From Acidimicrobiales bacterium (GTDB taxonomy: Bacteria; Actinomycetota; Acidimicrobiia; Acidimicrobiales; SZUA-35), in the NCBI GenBank assembly GCA_020630195.1, contig JAHDBV010000011.1, forward strand, positions 1-54,559: a DNA stretch of 54,559 nt, written 5' to 3'. A model generated the notes under the pieces. The model was not told the DNA's origin, made no database searches, and worked only from the letters and a program-made list of their open reading frames with translations. Position 1 is the first letter of the stretch. Each line of letters opens with the position of its first letter. This document shows positions 8,569 through 16,535 of this stretch, in pieces. Both the position numbers and the translations under genes were made by a program.

Positions 8569-8912
8569 GCGGCGGGCTCCACCGTGATCCTTCGGCCGCC
8601 GAGCTCGTGGGTGCGGTACGCGAGTTCCTCCGGGACCGCGTGATGGCCGAGACCACGGGTGCGTTGTCGTTCCACGCCCGCGTGGCCGCCAACGTGCTCG
8701 CGATCGTCGAGCGGGAACTGCTCGAGGGGCCGGGTCAGGAACTCGCCCACGGCGCGCGGCTGGCGGAGCTGGGTTTCGCCGACGACGAACAGCTCGCGGC
8801 CGCCATCCGGGACGGCGGGCTCGACACCCGCTGGGACGAGGTGGTCGCCGCCGTGCGGGCCTCGGTCGACGACAAGATCGCCGTCGACAACCCACGCTGG
8901 TCCACCGACTGA
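8565..8912 (+). CDS. DUF6285-like small protein
   Basis: A 115-residue helical protein read from a GTG that overlaps the stop of the phosphotransferase gene (GTGA). Visible features are the N-terminal AAELVGAVREFLRDRV, FHARVAANVLAIVERELLEG and the C-terminal DDKIAVDNPRW. The pattern and the location behind an APH-like kinase fit DUF6285, whose function is unknown. Translational coupling suggests the two proteins act together. Family assignment is by eye. Confidence 0.7.
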   Translation: MSGGLHRDPSAAELVGAVREFLRDRVMAETTGALSFHARVAANVLAIVERELLEGPGQELAHGARLAELGFADDEQLAAAIRDGGLDTRWDEVVAAVRASVDDKIAVDNPRWSTD

Positions 8913-9046
8913 TCCCGACCGATCCCTGAACTCGTGGGTGCGGCCCCTCCGCTTGGTGGGGTGTATTCGCCCAGGTCAGCGGGTGATTCGCCGGGACCGC
9001 ACCCGAGCGTTGGGGTTTCCCGCGGGTACGGACCGCTTGTTGCTCA

Positions 9047-9142
9047 GGGGCCCTCGTGGGCCGCCCCGATGTCGATTCCGGTCGACGTCGGATCCCCGGC
9101 GTCGGCGCTCCCCATCGGAGTACGAGTCGGGTCCCGGACCCG
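9047..9142 (+). promoter_or_regulatory. 5' untranslated region with two hairpins before the secreted-protein operon
   Basis: The 244-bp gap after 8912 has no TANNNT next to the start codon. It contains GGCCC-tcgt-GGGCC (9049-9062, extendable outward with one bulge to 9047-9065) and CGGGTC-ccg-GACCCG (9128-9142). The second ends at the first base of a purine-rich ribosome-binding stretch (GGGAAAGAAG) before the ATG at 9157. A structured leader that protects or regulates a highly translated message is plausible. Confidence 0.4.
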
Positions 9143-9156
9143 GGAAAGAAGCACCC

Positions 9157-9819
9157 ATGTCGAACCCCACGCCACAACCCCGAGCGGGTCGTCGCCGTCG
9201 GATGGGCCGTCGTGCCGCCGTCGTCGCCGGTGCCGTGCTCACCTTCGCCGGCACGGCCTCGGCCAACGTCCTGATCCAGAACCGGCAGGCCGTCGACTTC
9301 TCGGTGTCGGGCCCGCCCTGCATGATCAAGGTCGCCGGCGAGGACGTCGCGTCGTTCCCGGACGGGTTCGCGTTCGATCCCACGCCCGTCGTGGACGAGA
9401 ACGGTGTCGACGTCACCCGTGAGGCGATCACGATCCGTGGCGTCGAGGGCGACATCGTGACCGCGGACGAGGTCCAGGTCATCGAGAACAACTGCACCGT
9501 GCCGCTCGACATCCGGATCACGGACACCCTCGCCACCGGCGACTGGACCGGCAAGCACCTCCAGGTCTGGCTGGGTACCACGACGAACGCCGGGGCCTAC
9601 CCCGTGGCGACGCCGGACCCGAACGCCACCCAGTGGGACCAGACCCCGATCGTGATCGACTCCACCGGCGCCGTGGTGAACGGCACGACGGGCACGATCA
9701 CCGTGCCCGCCGGTGCGTCACTGCCCGTCGGCATGATCGTCACGACCGGCGCCCCCGGCTCCGGCGCGGACGCCGCCTCCGGCTCGGCGACCTGGACCGT
9801 CGCCGCCGAGACCAGCTGA
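9157..9819 (+). CDS. Small secreted protein, possible major subunit of a surface structure
   Basis: Unrecognised 220-residue exported protein. It has an Arg-rich N-terminus (RAGRRRRMGRRAAVV), a hydrophobic core and a probable cleavage after TASA, giving a mature start NVLIQNRQAVDFSV. The mature part is rich in Val, Thr, Asp and Gly, predicted mostly beta, with two cysteines (GPPC and ENNC) and no C-terminal anchor. The start is the ATG after AAAGAAG. Its mature N-terminus resembles that of the large protein at 10537 (shared NRQ and hydrophobic spacing). Two strong hairpins follow the gene before the operon continues, a layout typical of an abundant first subunit. Function is not known. Confidence 0.7.
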   Translation: MSNPTPQPRAGRRRRMGRRAAVVAGAVLTFAGTASANVLIQNRQAVDFSVSGPPCMIKVAGEDVASFPDGFAFDPTPVVDENGVDVTREAITIRGVEGDIVTADEVQVIENNCTVPLDIRITDTLATGDWTGKHLQVWLGTTTNAGAYPVATPDPNATQWDQTPIVIDSTGAVVNGTTGTITVPAGASLPVGMIVTTGAPGSGADAASGSATWTVAAETS

Positions 9820-9824
9820 TCGGC

Positions 9825-9857
9825 GGGCGGGACCGGTCGCTCCATCCGGTCCCGCCC
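9825..9857 (+). terminator. 12-bp perfect hairpin, terminator or attenuator
   Basis: GGGCGGGACCGG (9825-9836) pairs perfectly with CCGGTCCCGCCC (9846-9857) around a 9-nt loop, 6 nt after the stop of the secreted protein. No U-run follows, so partial termination or mRNA stabilisation is possible. Confidence 0.65.
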
Positions 9858-9870
9858 ACCTCCTCCGGGC

Positions 9871-9901
9871 CGTGGTCCGACTGTCACCCGGTCGGACCAC
9901 G
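9871..9901 (+). terminator. 11-bp perfect hairpin immediately following the first
   Basis: CGTGGTCCGAC (9871-9881) pairs with GTCGGACCACG (9891-9901) around a 9-nt loop. It is a second strong stem only 13 nt after the first, in the same gap between 9157 and the membrane-protein gene. Confidence 0.65.
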
Positions 9902-9931
9902 CCCGCCCCGCCGCCTGATCGGAGTTCCCCG

Positions 9932-10537
9932 ATGCCCGAAGCCGACACCACCGACACGATCGTCGCCGAGACCTCGACGCACGAGACCGACGCGCCCGTC
10001 GACGTCGAGACCGAGGTCTCCTACTGGCCGCTCTTCACCGCCTCGGTGAAGGCCGTGCTGGTCACCGTCGTGGTCCAGCTGTCGACGGCCGTCTGGTTCT
10101 CGGTGCAGTTCGGGGGCACCGCCTCCATCCAGCTCTGGCACGGCCTGCCGGTGCTCGTGATCACCACACCGAGCTCGGAGGCGTTCCTCTCGATCACGTT
10201 CTGGTCGGCCACGATCACGGCGATCGTGCTCGCGGTCTACGCGGTGCTCGCCCACCGACCCCACCACCGTCTCCAGGTGCAGTCGGGGCGCTCGTTCGCG
10301 TTCCTCGACATCTGCCTGCTCGGTGTCCTCCCGATGATCTCCCGTGCGGTCGGGGTCGGGCAGCTGCCCGTGTCGGGCTACCACTGGAACCTCGCCATCG
10401 GTGGCGCCGCCGCCTTCGCCGCCGCCCAGTGGCTCGTGCGTGACCGATATCTCGATCGGGAAGCCCTCGGCGACGAGGCCGTCCACGTCGAGCTCGGTGA
10501 CCGCACCGGCGCGAGCGGCCTCGTCGTCGCGAACTGA
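9932..10537 (+). CDS. Four-helix membrane protein of the secreted-protein operon
   Basis: Unrecognised 201-residue protein. An acidic Thr-rich cytoplasmic N-terminus (about 1-30) is followed by four likely membrane segments: SVKAVLVTVVVQLSTAVWFSV, ITFWSATITAIVLAVYAVLA, FLDICLLGVLPMISRAVGV and LAIGGAAAFAAAQWLVRD. The C-terminus is short and acidic. It has no peptidase, sortase or transport motif that I recognise. It sits between two exported proteins that share an N-terminal motif, and its stop overlaps the next start (TGATG), so a role in exporting or anchoring them is a reasonable guess only. The ATG at 9932 is chosen; an upstream in-frame start at 9872 would lie inside the second hairpin. 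Confidence 0.65.
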   Translation: MPEADTTDTIVAETSTHETDAPVDVETEVSYWPLFTASVKAVLVTVVVQLSTAVWFSVQFGGTASIQLWHGLPVLVITTPSSEAFLSITFWSATITAIVLAVYAVLAHRPHHRLQVQSGRSFAFLDICLLGVLPMISRAVGVGQLPVSGYHWNLAIGGAAAFAAAQWLVRDRYLDREALGDEAVHVELGDRTGASGLVVAN

Positions 10538-12720
10538 TGCGCCGTCTCGTCCTCCTCGTCGTCGCCCTCGTCCTCGGCGTCGCGACCCCGGTCGGTGCCG
10601 ATGTCGGTCTCGACAACCGCCAGGTGGGGCGCTTCGGTGTGGGTGTCGCCGGAACACGGGTCCACGAGTACGGGACCGGAACCGATCACGTCGCCGACAC
10701 GGCGTCGGAGTTCGCGGCCGGCACGATCACGGGCACCGGGATCGTCGAGGGCGACGCCGTCGTCGCCGACGAGCAGTGGTGGAACGACGACTACGACGAG
10801 CGGGTGTGCCGCACGGTCACCGGGTCGTCCGGCCTCGCCGCCTATCCGGTCCGGGTCGTCATCGACACGAGCACCTCGACCGGCATCGAGGGACTCCGTG
10901 TCGTTCCCCACACCGATCCGGCCGACGCGGCCGTGCCGTTGCCCGTGTACGTCGAGTCGGGCTTCGGGACGCCCTCGACGGTGGTCTGGTTCCGGACCCC
11001 ACTCACCGGCGGTGGCCAGACCTTCTGCTTCTACTCCGACGGTCCCGACCCCTCGATGTCGTCGGAGTTGGCGGTCTTCGACTTCACCGGCACGGGCCAG
11101 GTCGTGCGGTACTTCGCCATGAACACGAAGTACGACGGCAGTGGGGGCACCAACGGCCAGGCCGCCGTCACGGCCTACGTCGACGGCACCGTGGTGAGCT
11201 TCAACGGATCGTCCTACACCATCGACGCCGGGGTCACTCAGGTGCTGAGTGGTGTCACGGTCGACTCGGTCGTCACCTCGACCGCACCGGTCGACATCTC
11301 CGGCGTGGCCGAAGGGACCGACTCCTTCGTGCCCGAGGCCTTCGCCGACCACACCTTCAGCTTCCCGACCGAGCGATACACCGAGGTGTTCACCGTGCGC
11401 TCGCCGTTCGGCAGCACCTCCATCCAGGTGCTGATCAACGGCGCCGTCGTCGACACCGTGCCGGTGACGCCCGCGGCCTCGACGATCCGGTTGCCCTACG
11501 ACGGCGGGGCCACCTTCGTCACCCTGCGGTCGGTCGACGGGACCGACTTCCTCGCCGTCCACGAGCCCGACAATCACCAGGACGTGTTCCCCGGGGTGCC
11601 GTGGTTCGGCGACACGCTCTACGGCGTCGCCTCCGAGCAGCTCTACGTCGGCTCCGACACGTTCCAGAACGTGTCGTGGGTCCGCCAGGGCGGCGCCACC
11701 GGCACGTTCGCCATCGGCCCGGACGACACCGACATCGTGAGCGGCAACGGTCCGGGCCGGGGCAACGGGCTCGCCTATGCGCTCACGGGTTCGAGCCGCT
11801 TCGCCGCCATCCAGCAGCGGGACGACAACGGCACCGAATCGACCTCGTTCCTGCCCGCCCGCCTGCTGTCGCGCACCTTCCGGATGCCGGTGACGGCGAG
11901 CTACATCACCGTCGCCTGCCCGACACCGGGCACGACGATCTCGTTCAACGGCGGCGCAGCCCAGGCCTGCAACGGGGCCGGGGTCGGCAACTGGTGGACC
12001 GGTGTGGGCACGTACGCGGCCGGGACCTCGATCGAGGCCTCCGCCCCCGTGTTCACGTTCTTCGAGTCCCGCACGGGGGCCGACGAACGCAACGTCTACG
12101 GGCCCAAGGCCCACATTCCCTACCTGCGGTCGTCGGCGGACACGGCCTTCACCTTCGATCCGTGCTTCGTCTGGGAGTCCCCGGTGTTCCCGGTCGCCGG
12201 GGTGATGGGCCTGACCGAATCCGACGCCGTCGGCGTGGACGGGGTCCGCGTCGAAGTCGCCTTCGACGGCGGTGCCTACGGCCCGCTGCCCACACCCTTC
12301 CTCGACTACTCGATCGACGGTGCGTCGACCGCTCGGCTCCGTGTGGAGGCATGCGGCGCCGACCGCCGTCTCGATGCGGTCGGGTTCGAGTCGGACCTGC
12401 CCGAGTCCGACGGTGTCTCCACCGCCACGACCGATGGCCCGCTGCTCCGCGTCTATCCGGCCTTCGCCGGCTGGAACCAGGTGGTCGCCGGGGCCCACAC
12501 CGGGGTCGACACCTTCGACCTCGGGACCGACGCCGGCTCCGACCAGGTCGTCGCCACCGGCGGTGTGCTGACGTCGCCGTCACCGGCGTTCGTGGCCACC
12601 GCCTATTCGATCGATCTCGACGATCTCACCCCGCAGACCGCGACCCTCGAGCTCGAGATCCGGTCCGAAGGGTCGGGTGTGGCGGTCACCAACCTCCACG
12701 AGGTGCGCATCACGTCGTGA
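10537..12720 (+). CDS. Large exported protein with DUF2341-like domain
   Basis: A 727-residue secreted protein. A signal peptide (LVLLVVALVLGVATPVGA) is followed by mature DVGLDNRQVGRFGV, similar to the mature start of the 9157 product. Residues about 83-175 (EQWWNDDYDERVCRTVTG, YPVRVVIDTS, VPLPVYVESGFGTPSTVVWF, FCFYSDGPDP) match the DUF2341 pattern found in bacterial and archaeal surface proteins. The rest is beta-rich, with scattered cysteine pairs and no transmembrane or sortase tail. It is translationally coupled to the membrane-protein gene (TGATG). A surface-displayed adhesin or tip protein is an inference; no enzyme motif is visible. Its stop codon is part of the first copy of a 20-bp tandem repeat. 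Confidence 0.72.
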   Translation: MRRLVLLVVALVLGVATPVGADVGLDNRQVGRFGVGVAGTRVHEYGTGTDHVADTASEFAAGTITGTGIVEGDAVVADEQWWNDDYDERVCRTVTGSSGLAAYPVRVVIDTSTSTGIEGLRVVPHTDPADAAVPLPVYVESGFGTPSTVVWFRTPLTGGGQTFCFYSDGPDPSMSSELAVFDFTGTGQVVRYFAMNTKYDGSGGTNGQAAVTAYVDGTVVSFNGSSYTIDAGVTQVLSGVTVDSVVTSTAPVDISGVAEGTDSFVPEAFADHTFSFPTERYTEVFTVRSPFGSTSIQVLINGAVVDTVPVTPAASTIRLPYDGGATFVTLRSVDGTDFLAVHEPDNHQDVFPGVPWFGDTLYGVASEQLYVGSDTFQNVSWVRQGGATGTFAIGPDDTDIVSGNGPGRGNGLAYALTGSSRFAAIQQRDDNGTESTSFLPARLLSRTFRMPVTASYITVACPTPGTTISFNGGAAQACNGAGVGNWWTGVGTYAAGTSIEASAPVFTFFESRTGADERNVYGPKAHIPYLRSSADTAFTFDPCFVWESPVFPVAGVMGLTESDAVGVDGVRVEVAFDGGAYGPLPTPFLDYSIDGASTARLRVEACGADRRLDAVGFESDLPESDGVSTATTDGPLLRVYPAFAGWNQVVAGAHTGVDTFDLGTDAGSDQVVATGGVLTSPSPAFVATAYSIDLDDLTPQTATLELEIRSEGSGVAVTNLHEVRITS

Positions 12721-12769
12721 TCGGCGAGTAGTCGCAGTGATCGGCGAGTGTTCGCCGTGATCGGCGAGT
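12717..12769 (+). repeat. Three-copy 20-bp tandem repeat starting at a stop codon
   Basis: GTGATCGGCGAGT occurs at 12717-12729, 12737-12749 and 12757-12769 with an exact 20-bp period and variable 7-bp fillers. The TGA in the first copy (12718-12720) is the stop of the DUF2341-like gene, so copies two and three look like duplications of the gene end. Confidence 0.85.
12752..12767. terminator. Hairpin between convergent genes
   Basis: TCGCCG-tgat-CGGCGA forms a 6-bp stem with a 4-nt loop at the junction of repeat copies two and three. It lies between the converging DUF2341-like gene and fabI, where a bidirectional terminator would be expected. Confidence 0.4.
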
Positions 12770-12775
12770 GTCGGA

Positions 12776-13543
12776 TCAGGCGCCGAGGGCGTGGTAGCCG
12801 CCGTCGACGTGGATGATCGAGCCGGTGGTCTGGGGCAACCAGTCCGACAACAACGCCACACAGGACTTGCCGACACCTTCCGCCTCACGGACGTCCCACC
12901 CGAGCGGGGCTCGCTTGACCCACTCGTCCTCGAACTGGGCGAACCCGGGGATCGACTTCGCCGCGATCGTGCGCATCGGACCGGCGGCCACGAGATTGCA
13001 GCGGATCTGCTCCGGGCCGAGCTCGCGGGCGAGGTAGCGGTTCAACGACTCGAGCGCGGCCTTGGCCATGCCCATCCAGTTGTAGGCGGGCCAGGCTCGG
13101 GTCGCGTCGAAGGTCAGCCCGACGATCGATCCGCCGTCGGTCATCAGGGGGCGGCACAGGTCGGCCATGGTCCGCAGCGAGTACGCGGAGATCTCCACGG
13201 CGACCGAGACGTCCGACCAGTCGGCGGCCCAGAAGTCGTCACCGAGGCAGTTCTCCGGAGCGAACCCGATCGAGTGCAGTGCGCCGTCGAGGCGTCCCCA
13301 GGTCGAGGCGATGTGATCCCGCACGGCGGCGACGTCGTCGGGGTTGCCGATGTCGAGCTCGAGGACCTCGGGCTCGGTGGGCAGCTTGCGAGCGGTGCGC
13401 TGGGTGAGCCGCATGGCCCGGCCGAAGCTCGTGAGGACGATCTCGGCGCCGGCCTCCTGGGCCTGCTTCGCCACCGAGAACGCGAGGGAGTCGTCGGTGA
13501 GCACACCGGTGACGAGGATCTTCTTGCCGTCGAGAATGGACAC
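12776..13543 (-). CDS. fabI: Enoyl-[acyl-carrier-protein] reductase, InhA type
   Basis: NADH-dependent reduction of the enoyl-ACP double bond in fatty-acid elongation. The 255-residue protein has the short-chain-dehydrogenase start GKKILVTGVLTDDSLAF, FGRAMRLTQRTA, DIGNPDDVAAV, the substrate-loop HSIGFAP, and the catalytic run AYNWMGMAKAALESLNRYLA (Tyr and Lys of the Y-x6-K pair), which is strikingly like mycobacterial InhA. The GTG at 13543 leads directly into the Rossmann fold. It diverges from mshC across 180 bp and converges on the DUF2341-like gene. An InhA-type rather than E. coli-type enzyme supports an actinobacterial origin. Confidence 0.95.
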   Translation of the reverse strand: MSILDGKKILVTGVLTDDSLAFSVAKQAQEAGAEIVLTSFGRAMRLTQRTARKLPTEPEVLELDIGNPDDVAAVRDHIASTWGRLDGALHSIGFAPENCLGDDFWAADWSDVSVAVEISAYSLRTMADLCRPLMTDGGSIVGLTFDATRAWPAYNWMGMAKAALESLNRYLARELGPEQIRCNLVAAGPMRTIAAKSIPGFAQFEDEWVKRAPLGWDVREAEGVGKSCVALLSDWLPQTTGSIIHVDGGYHALGA

Positions 13544-13655
13544 GCTGGTCCGACCCGTCGGGCCCGGGTCCGGTTACCTGCGCCGATCGTCGACGGCGAA
13601 CCCGACGATCGCGGAAGCCGCCGGCAGGAATGCTGGTCGGCGGGCGTGCGTTCAT

Positions 13656-13661
13656 TACCCT
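13656..13661 (+). promoter_or_regulatory. Candidate -10 (TACCCT) upstream of mshC
   Basis: TACCCT lies about 62 nt before the chosen GTG start of mshC, so this transcript would have a leader. GAGAGA at 13712-13717 could serve as a weak ribosome-binding site. Confidence 0.35.
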
Positions 13662-13723
13662 CGCCCATCGGATCGGCCGGGTGCCGAGCCGGTCTCCGAA
13701 CGTCTTCCCCCGAGAGAGCCCAC

Positions 13724-14863
13724 GTGAGCGACGAGCAAGCCCCGATGCGTCTGTACGACACCGCCCGAGCCGCGGTGGTGCCGTTCGAGCCCGGGCCCGT
13801 GGTGCTCATGTACACCTGCGGCATCACGCCCTACGACGCCACCCACCTCGGGCATGCGGCGACCTACCTCACCTACGACGTGCTCCAGCGGCGCCTGCGT
13901 GACCGGGGCCACGAGACCCGCTGTGTCCGCAACATCACCGACGTCGACGACTCGATCCTCGGCAAGGCCAAGGAGCTCGGGGTGCACTACCTCGACCTCG
14001 CCGCCCAGGAGGTCGCGCGGTTCGACTCCGACATGGTGGCGATGCGGATGTTGCCGTCGTGGTCGGAGCCACGGGCGACCTCGGCGATCTCGGAGATCCG
14101 GAACTTCATCGGCCAGGTCCTCGACGCGGGGCACGCCTACGCCTCCGGTGGGGCGGTCTACTTCGACGTCAGCTCCTGGGAGCGCTTCGGTGAGATCTCG
14201 GGGTACGACCGGGACACGATGCTCGAGTACGCAGCGGAGCGCGGCGGCAACGTCGACGACCCGAACAAGCGGGATCCGCTCGACTTCGTCCTCTGGCAGC
14301 CGTCCGAGCCCGGTGAGCCGGCGTGGGAGTCGATCTGGGGGCCGGGTCGCCCCGGGTGGCACATCGAGTGCTCGGCGTTGGCCATGCGAGAGTTGGGTCC
14401 GACGATCGACCTCCACGGCGGTGGCGGCGATCTGATCTTCCCCCACCACGAGTGCGAGGCGGCCCAGTCGACCGCCGCCACGGGGGAACCGTTCGTACGG
14501 CACTGGATGCACCAGGCCATGGTCCGGATGGACGGCGAGAAGATGTCGAAGTCGCTCGGCAACCTCGTGTTCGTCTCCGAACTCCGCAAGACCCACGATC
14601 CCCGGGCCATCCGGCTCGGTGTGTCGGCCCATCACTACCGCCACGAGTGGGAGTGGAACGACCAGATCATGCCCACTGCGGATGCCCGGCTCGAGCGCTG
14701 GCTCGCCGCCGGCGAAGGTGCGGGCGGGCTCGACGCCGCCCGGGCGGCGCTCGACGACGACCTCGACACCCCCGGTGCGATCGCCGCGATCGATGCGGCC
14801 GCTGCGGCGGGTGAAGGTGTCTCCGAGGCGATGGCACTGCTCGGCATCTGGCTCGACGACTGA
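13724..14863 (+). CDS. mshC: Cysteine:1D-myo-inosityl 2-amino-2-deoxy-D-glucopyranoside ligase (mycothiol ligase)
   Basis: Joins cysteine to GlcN-inositol with ATP, the third step of mycothiol synthesis. The 379-residue protein is a short cysteinyl-tRNA-synthetase-like enzyme. It has MYTCGITPYDATHLGHAATY (zinc Cys plus HIGH-type motif), RNITDVDDSILGKAKELG, GRPGWHIECSALAM, GGGGDLIFPHHECEAAQS and KMSKSLGN. It lacks the long tRNA-binding C-terminus of CysS, and ITPYDATHLGHAATYLT is characteristic of MshC. I chose the GTG at 13724 over the ATG at 13745 because of the purine stretch just upstream; both leave the catalytic core intact. Mycothiol production in the host follows if mshA, mshB and mshD exist elsewhere. 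Confidence 0.9.
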   Translation: MSDEQAPMRLYDTARAAVVPFEPGPVVLMYTCGITPYDATHLGHAATYLTYDVLQRRLRDRGHETRCVRNITDVDDSILGKAKELGVHYLDLAAQEVARFDSDMVAMRMLPSWSEPRATSAISEIRNFIGQVLDAGHAYASGGAVYFDVSSWERFGEISGYDRDTMLEYAAERGGNVDDPNKRDPLDFVLWQPSEPGEPAWESIWGPGRPGWHIECSALAMRELGPTIDLHGGGGDLIFPHHECEAAQSTAATGEPFVRHWMHQAMVRMDGEKMSKSLGNLVFVSELRKTHDPRAIRLGVSAHHYRHEWEWNDQIMPTADARLERWLAAGEGAGGLDAARAALDDDLDTPGAIAAIDAAAAAGEGVSEAMALLGIWLDD

Positions 14864-14936
14864 GCCTGCCGCCCGCGCCCGGGTCGCCGCGGCGCCGTGT
14901 GAACCACGGCACCCTTCCCCGCGGTAGCCACTGCAC

Positions 14937-14942
14937 TATGGT
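14937..14942 (+). promoter_or_regulatory. -10 element (TATGGT) of the acyltransferase gene
   Basis: TATGGT ends 9 nt before the GTG at 14952; leaderless arrangement. Confidence 0.6.
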
Positions 14943-14951
14943 CTCGTTGCA

Positions 14952-15833
14952 GTGAGCACCGACCTGACCCTCGTCCCCGACGCCCCGGCGGAACTGCCGG
15001 AGGGCATCGGCTCGTGGCAGCGGCCGGTCAAGGCCGTCCTCCGGCCCATCGTGCGGTTGCTCTGGCGCCTCGATGTCCAGGGTCTCGACCACGTGCCGAC
15101 CGACGGTCCGGCCGTGATCTGCGCCAACCACATCTCCGTCATCGACTCGTTCTTCGTGCCGGCGGTGCTGCCCCGGGAGATCATGTACGTCGGCAAGGCC
15201 GAGTACCTGGACGACTGGAAGACCTCGACGCTGTTCCCGAAGCTCGGCATGATCCCGATCGACCGGCGTGGCGGTGACCACGCCAAGTCGGCCCTCGACG
15301 CAGCCCGCGGCGTGTTGAACGACGGTGGACTGTTCGGCATCTACCCCGAAGGCACCCGCAGCCGATCCGGCTTCCTGCACAAGGGCCACACCGGTGCCGC
15401 TCGGCTCGCCATCGAGACCGGGGCCCCGATCATCCCGGTCGGGCTCGTCGGGACCGACGACGTCCAGCCGACCGGTGCGCCCGCCCCGAAGCCGTTCCAG
15501 CCGGCGTCGATCCGCTTCGGACGCCCGATCCCCGTCGACCGCTACGCCCACCGATCGGGCGACCGGGCCGTGTACCGGGAACTCATCGACGAGGTCATGT
15601 ACGAGATCCGGGAACTCTCCGGGCAGGAGTACAGCCACACCTACGCCGGTTCGACCGAGGCGCCCGTCGCCGAGCCCGTGCCGACCGTGGCCGCCCGCAC
15701 GACGGCCGACGACGAGGTCATCCAGCTTCCGCCGCAGCTCGCCCGGCCGGCGGCCGGCGGGAGCGAGGCGACGATCGAACGCAAGTCGTCGGCGTCGGTG
15801 CTGGCACCCCGCCCGCTCGTCGTCGCCTCCTGA
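14952..15833 (+). CDS. PlsC-type 1-acyl-sn-glycerol-3-phosphate acyltransferase
   Basis: Transfers an acyl chain to lysophosphatidate or a related lipid at the inner face of the membrane. The 293-residue protein has the family blocks NHISVIDSFF (catalytic HX4D), KAEYLDDWKTSTLFPKLGM, YPEGTRSRSG (substrate-binding EGTR) and APIIPVGLVG. The C-terminal 80 residues (EAPVAEPVPTVAARTTADD onward) are a low-complexity extension with no recognised domain. The GTG start follows TATGGT by 9 nt. Its stop directly abuts the stop of the convergent gene at 15834 (TGATCA). The exact acceptor lipid cannot be read from sequence. Confidence 0.9.
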   Translation: MSTDLTLVPDAPAELPEGIGSWQRPVKAVLRPIVRLLWRLDVQGLDHVPTDGPAVICANHISVIDSFFVPAVLPREIMYVGKAEYLDDWKTSTLFPKLGMIPIDRRGGDHAKSALDAARGVLNDGGLFGIYPEGTRSRSGFLHKGHTGAARLAIETGAPIIPVGLVGTDDVQPTGAPAPKPFQPASIRFGRPIPVDRYAHRSGDRAVYRELIDEVMYEIRELSGQEYSHTYAGSTEAPVAEPVPTVAARTTADDEVIQLPPQLARPAAGGSEATIERKSSASVLAPRPLVVAS

Positions 15834-16466
15834 TCAGCGGTCGGAGAACTCGCCGGTCTCGGGGTCGATCGGGCGGCCCCATCGTGTCGCCCCGGCTTCG
15901 TAGGTGAGCTGCTGGCCCTGCTGGCGTGCCCGGACACCGAACCACACGTAGGCGAGCAGCGCCGGGGCACTCAGGACGTGGACCAGCACGGCGATCCGAT
16001 AGCCCCACCCGCTGCTGAACCGTCCGCTGAGGCCGGCGCCGTCGGTCTTGACCCAGTCGACCTCACGGGTGAAGAACTGGAGGTAGCCACGGCCGGTACC
16101 GGGCTCGCCGTCGAGCTGGGCGAAGTCGTAGGCGACCCAGTTGCCCCGCCAGTAGGTGAAACACACGGCCACGGCGACGATCACGACCATGCGGTCGCGA
16201 CGGTCGAGCTTGTAGGTGAGCCAGATCCCGCCGAGCACCACGACGATGACGGCCACGGCGCCGATGAGGTGGTGGAGGCCCTCGAGCAGCGTCGCCGGTT
16301 GTTCACCGATGCCGCGGGCCTGCTGCTCGCTGACCGGGCGGGTGCCCGGACGGAACAGGAACTGGGCGAGCCCCGTCGCGACCAGCAGCGTCAGGACGAT
16401 CGTCGCCACCCGTCCGACCTGTGTGACCGCCTGGATCTGGCTGGTCGTGAGCTTGCGGCTCGCCAT
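15834..16466 (-). CDS. Four-helix membrane protein with conserved-looking histidines
   Basis: Unrecognised 210-residue protein. Likely membrane segments are VATIVLTLLVATGLAQFLF, HHLIGAVAVIVVVLGGIWL, MVVIVAVAVCFTYWRG and IAVLVHVLSAPALLAYVWFGV. Histidines sit at the ends of or inside two helices (EGLHHLIGA and VLVHVLSAP), a spacing that recalls b-type cytochromes, but no family signature confirms heme binding. The ATG at 16466 follows a minus-strand TAGGTT by 6 nt. It diverges from thrS and converges without a gap on the acyltransferase gene. The C-terminal tail ends GRPIDPETGEFSDR. Confidence 0.7.
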   Translation of the reverse strand: MASRKLTTSQIQAVTQVGRVATIVLTLLVATGLAQFLFRPGTRPVSEQQARGIGEQPATLLEGLHHLIGAVAVIVVVLGGIWLTYKLDRRDRMVVIVAVAVCFTYWRGNWVAYDFAQLDGEPGTGRGYLQFFTREVDWVKTDGAGLSGRFSSGWGYRIAVLVHVLSAPALLAYVWFGVRARQQGQQLTYEAGATRWGRPIDPETGEFSDR

Positions 16467-16472
16467 GGGCTC

Positions 16473-16478
16473 AACCTA
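16473..16478 (-). promoter_or_regulatory. -10 element (TAGGTT, minus strand)
   Basis: TAGGTT on the minus strand ends 6 nt before the ATG at 16466; leaderless arrangement facing away from thrS. Confidence 0.55.
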
Positions 16479-16535
16479 CTGACCCGCCCCGGCGCGGTGC
16501 CCCGAATTGTCGTTCGGCCACCGCGGGCGCGCTCC

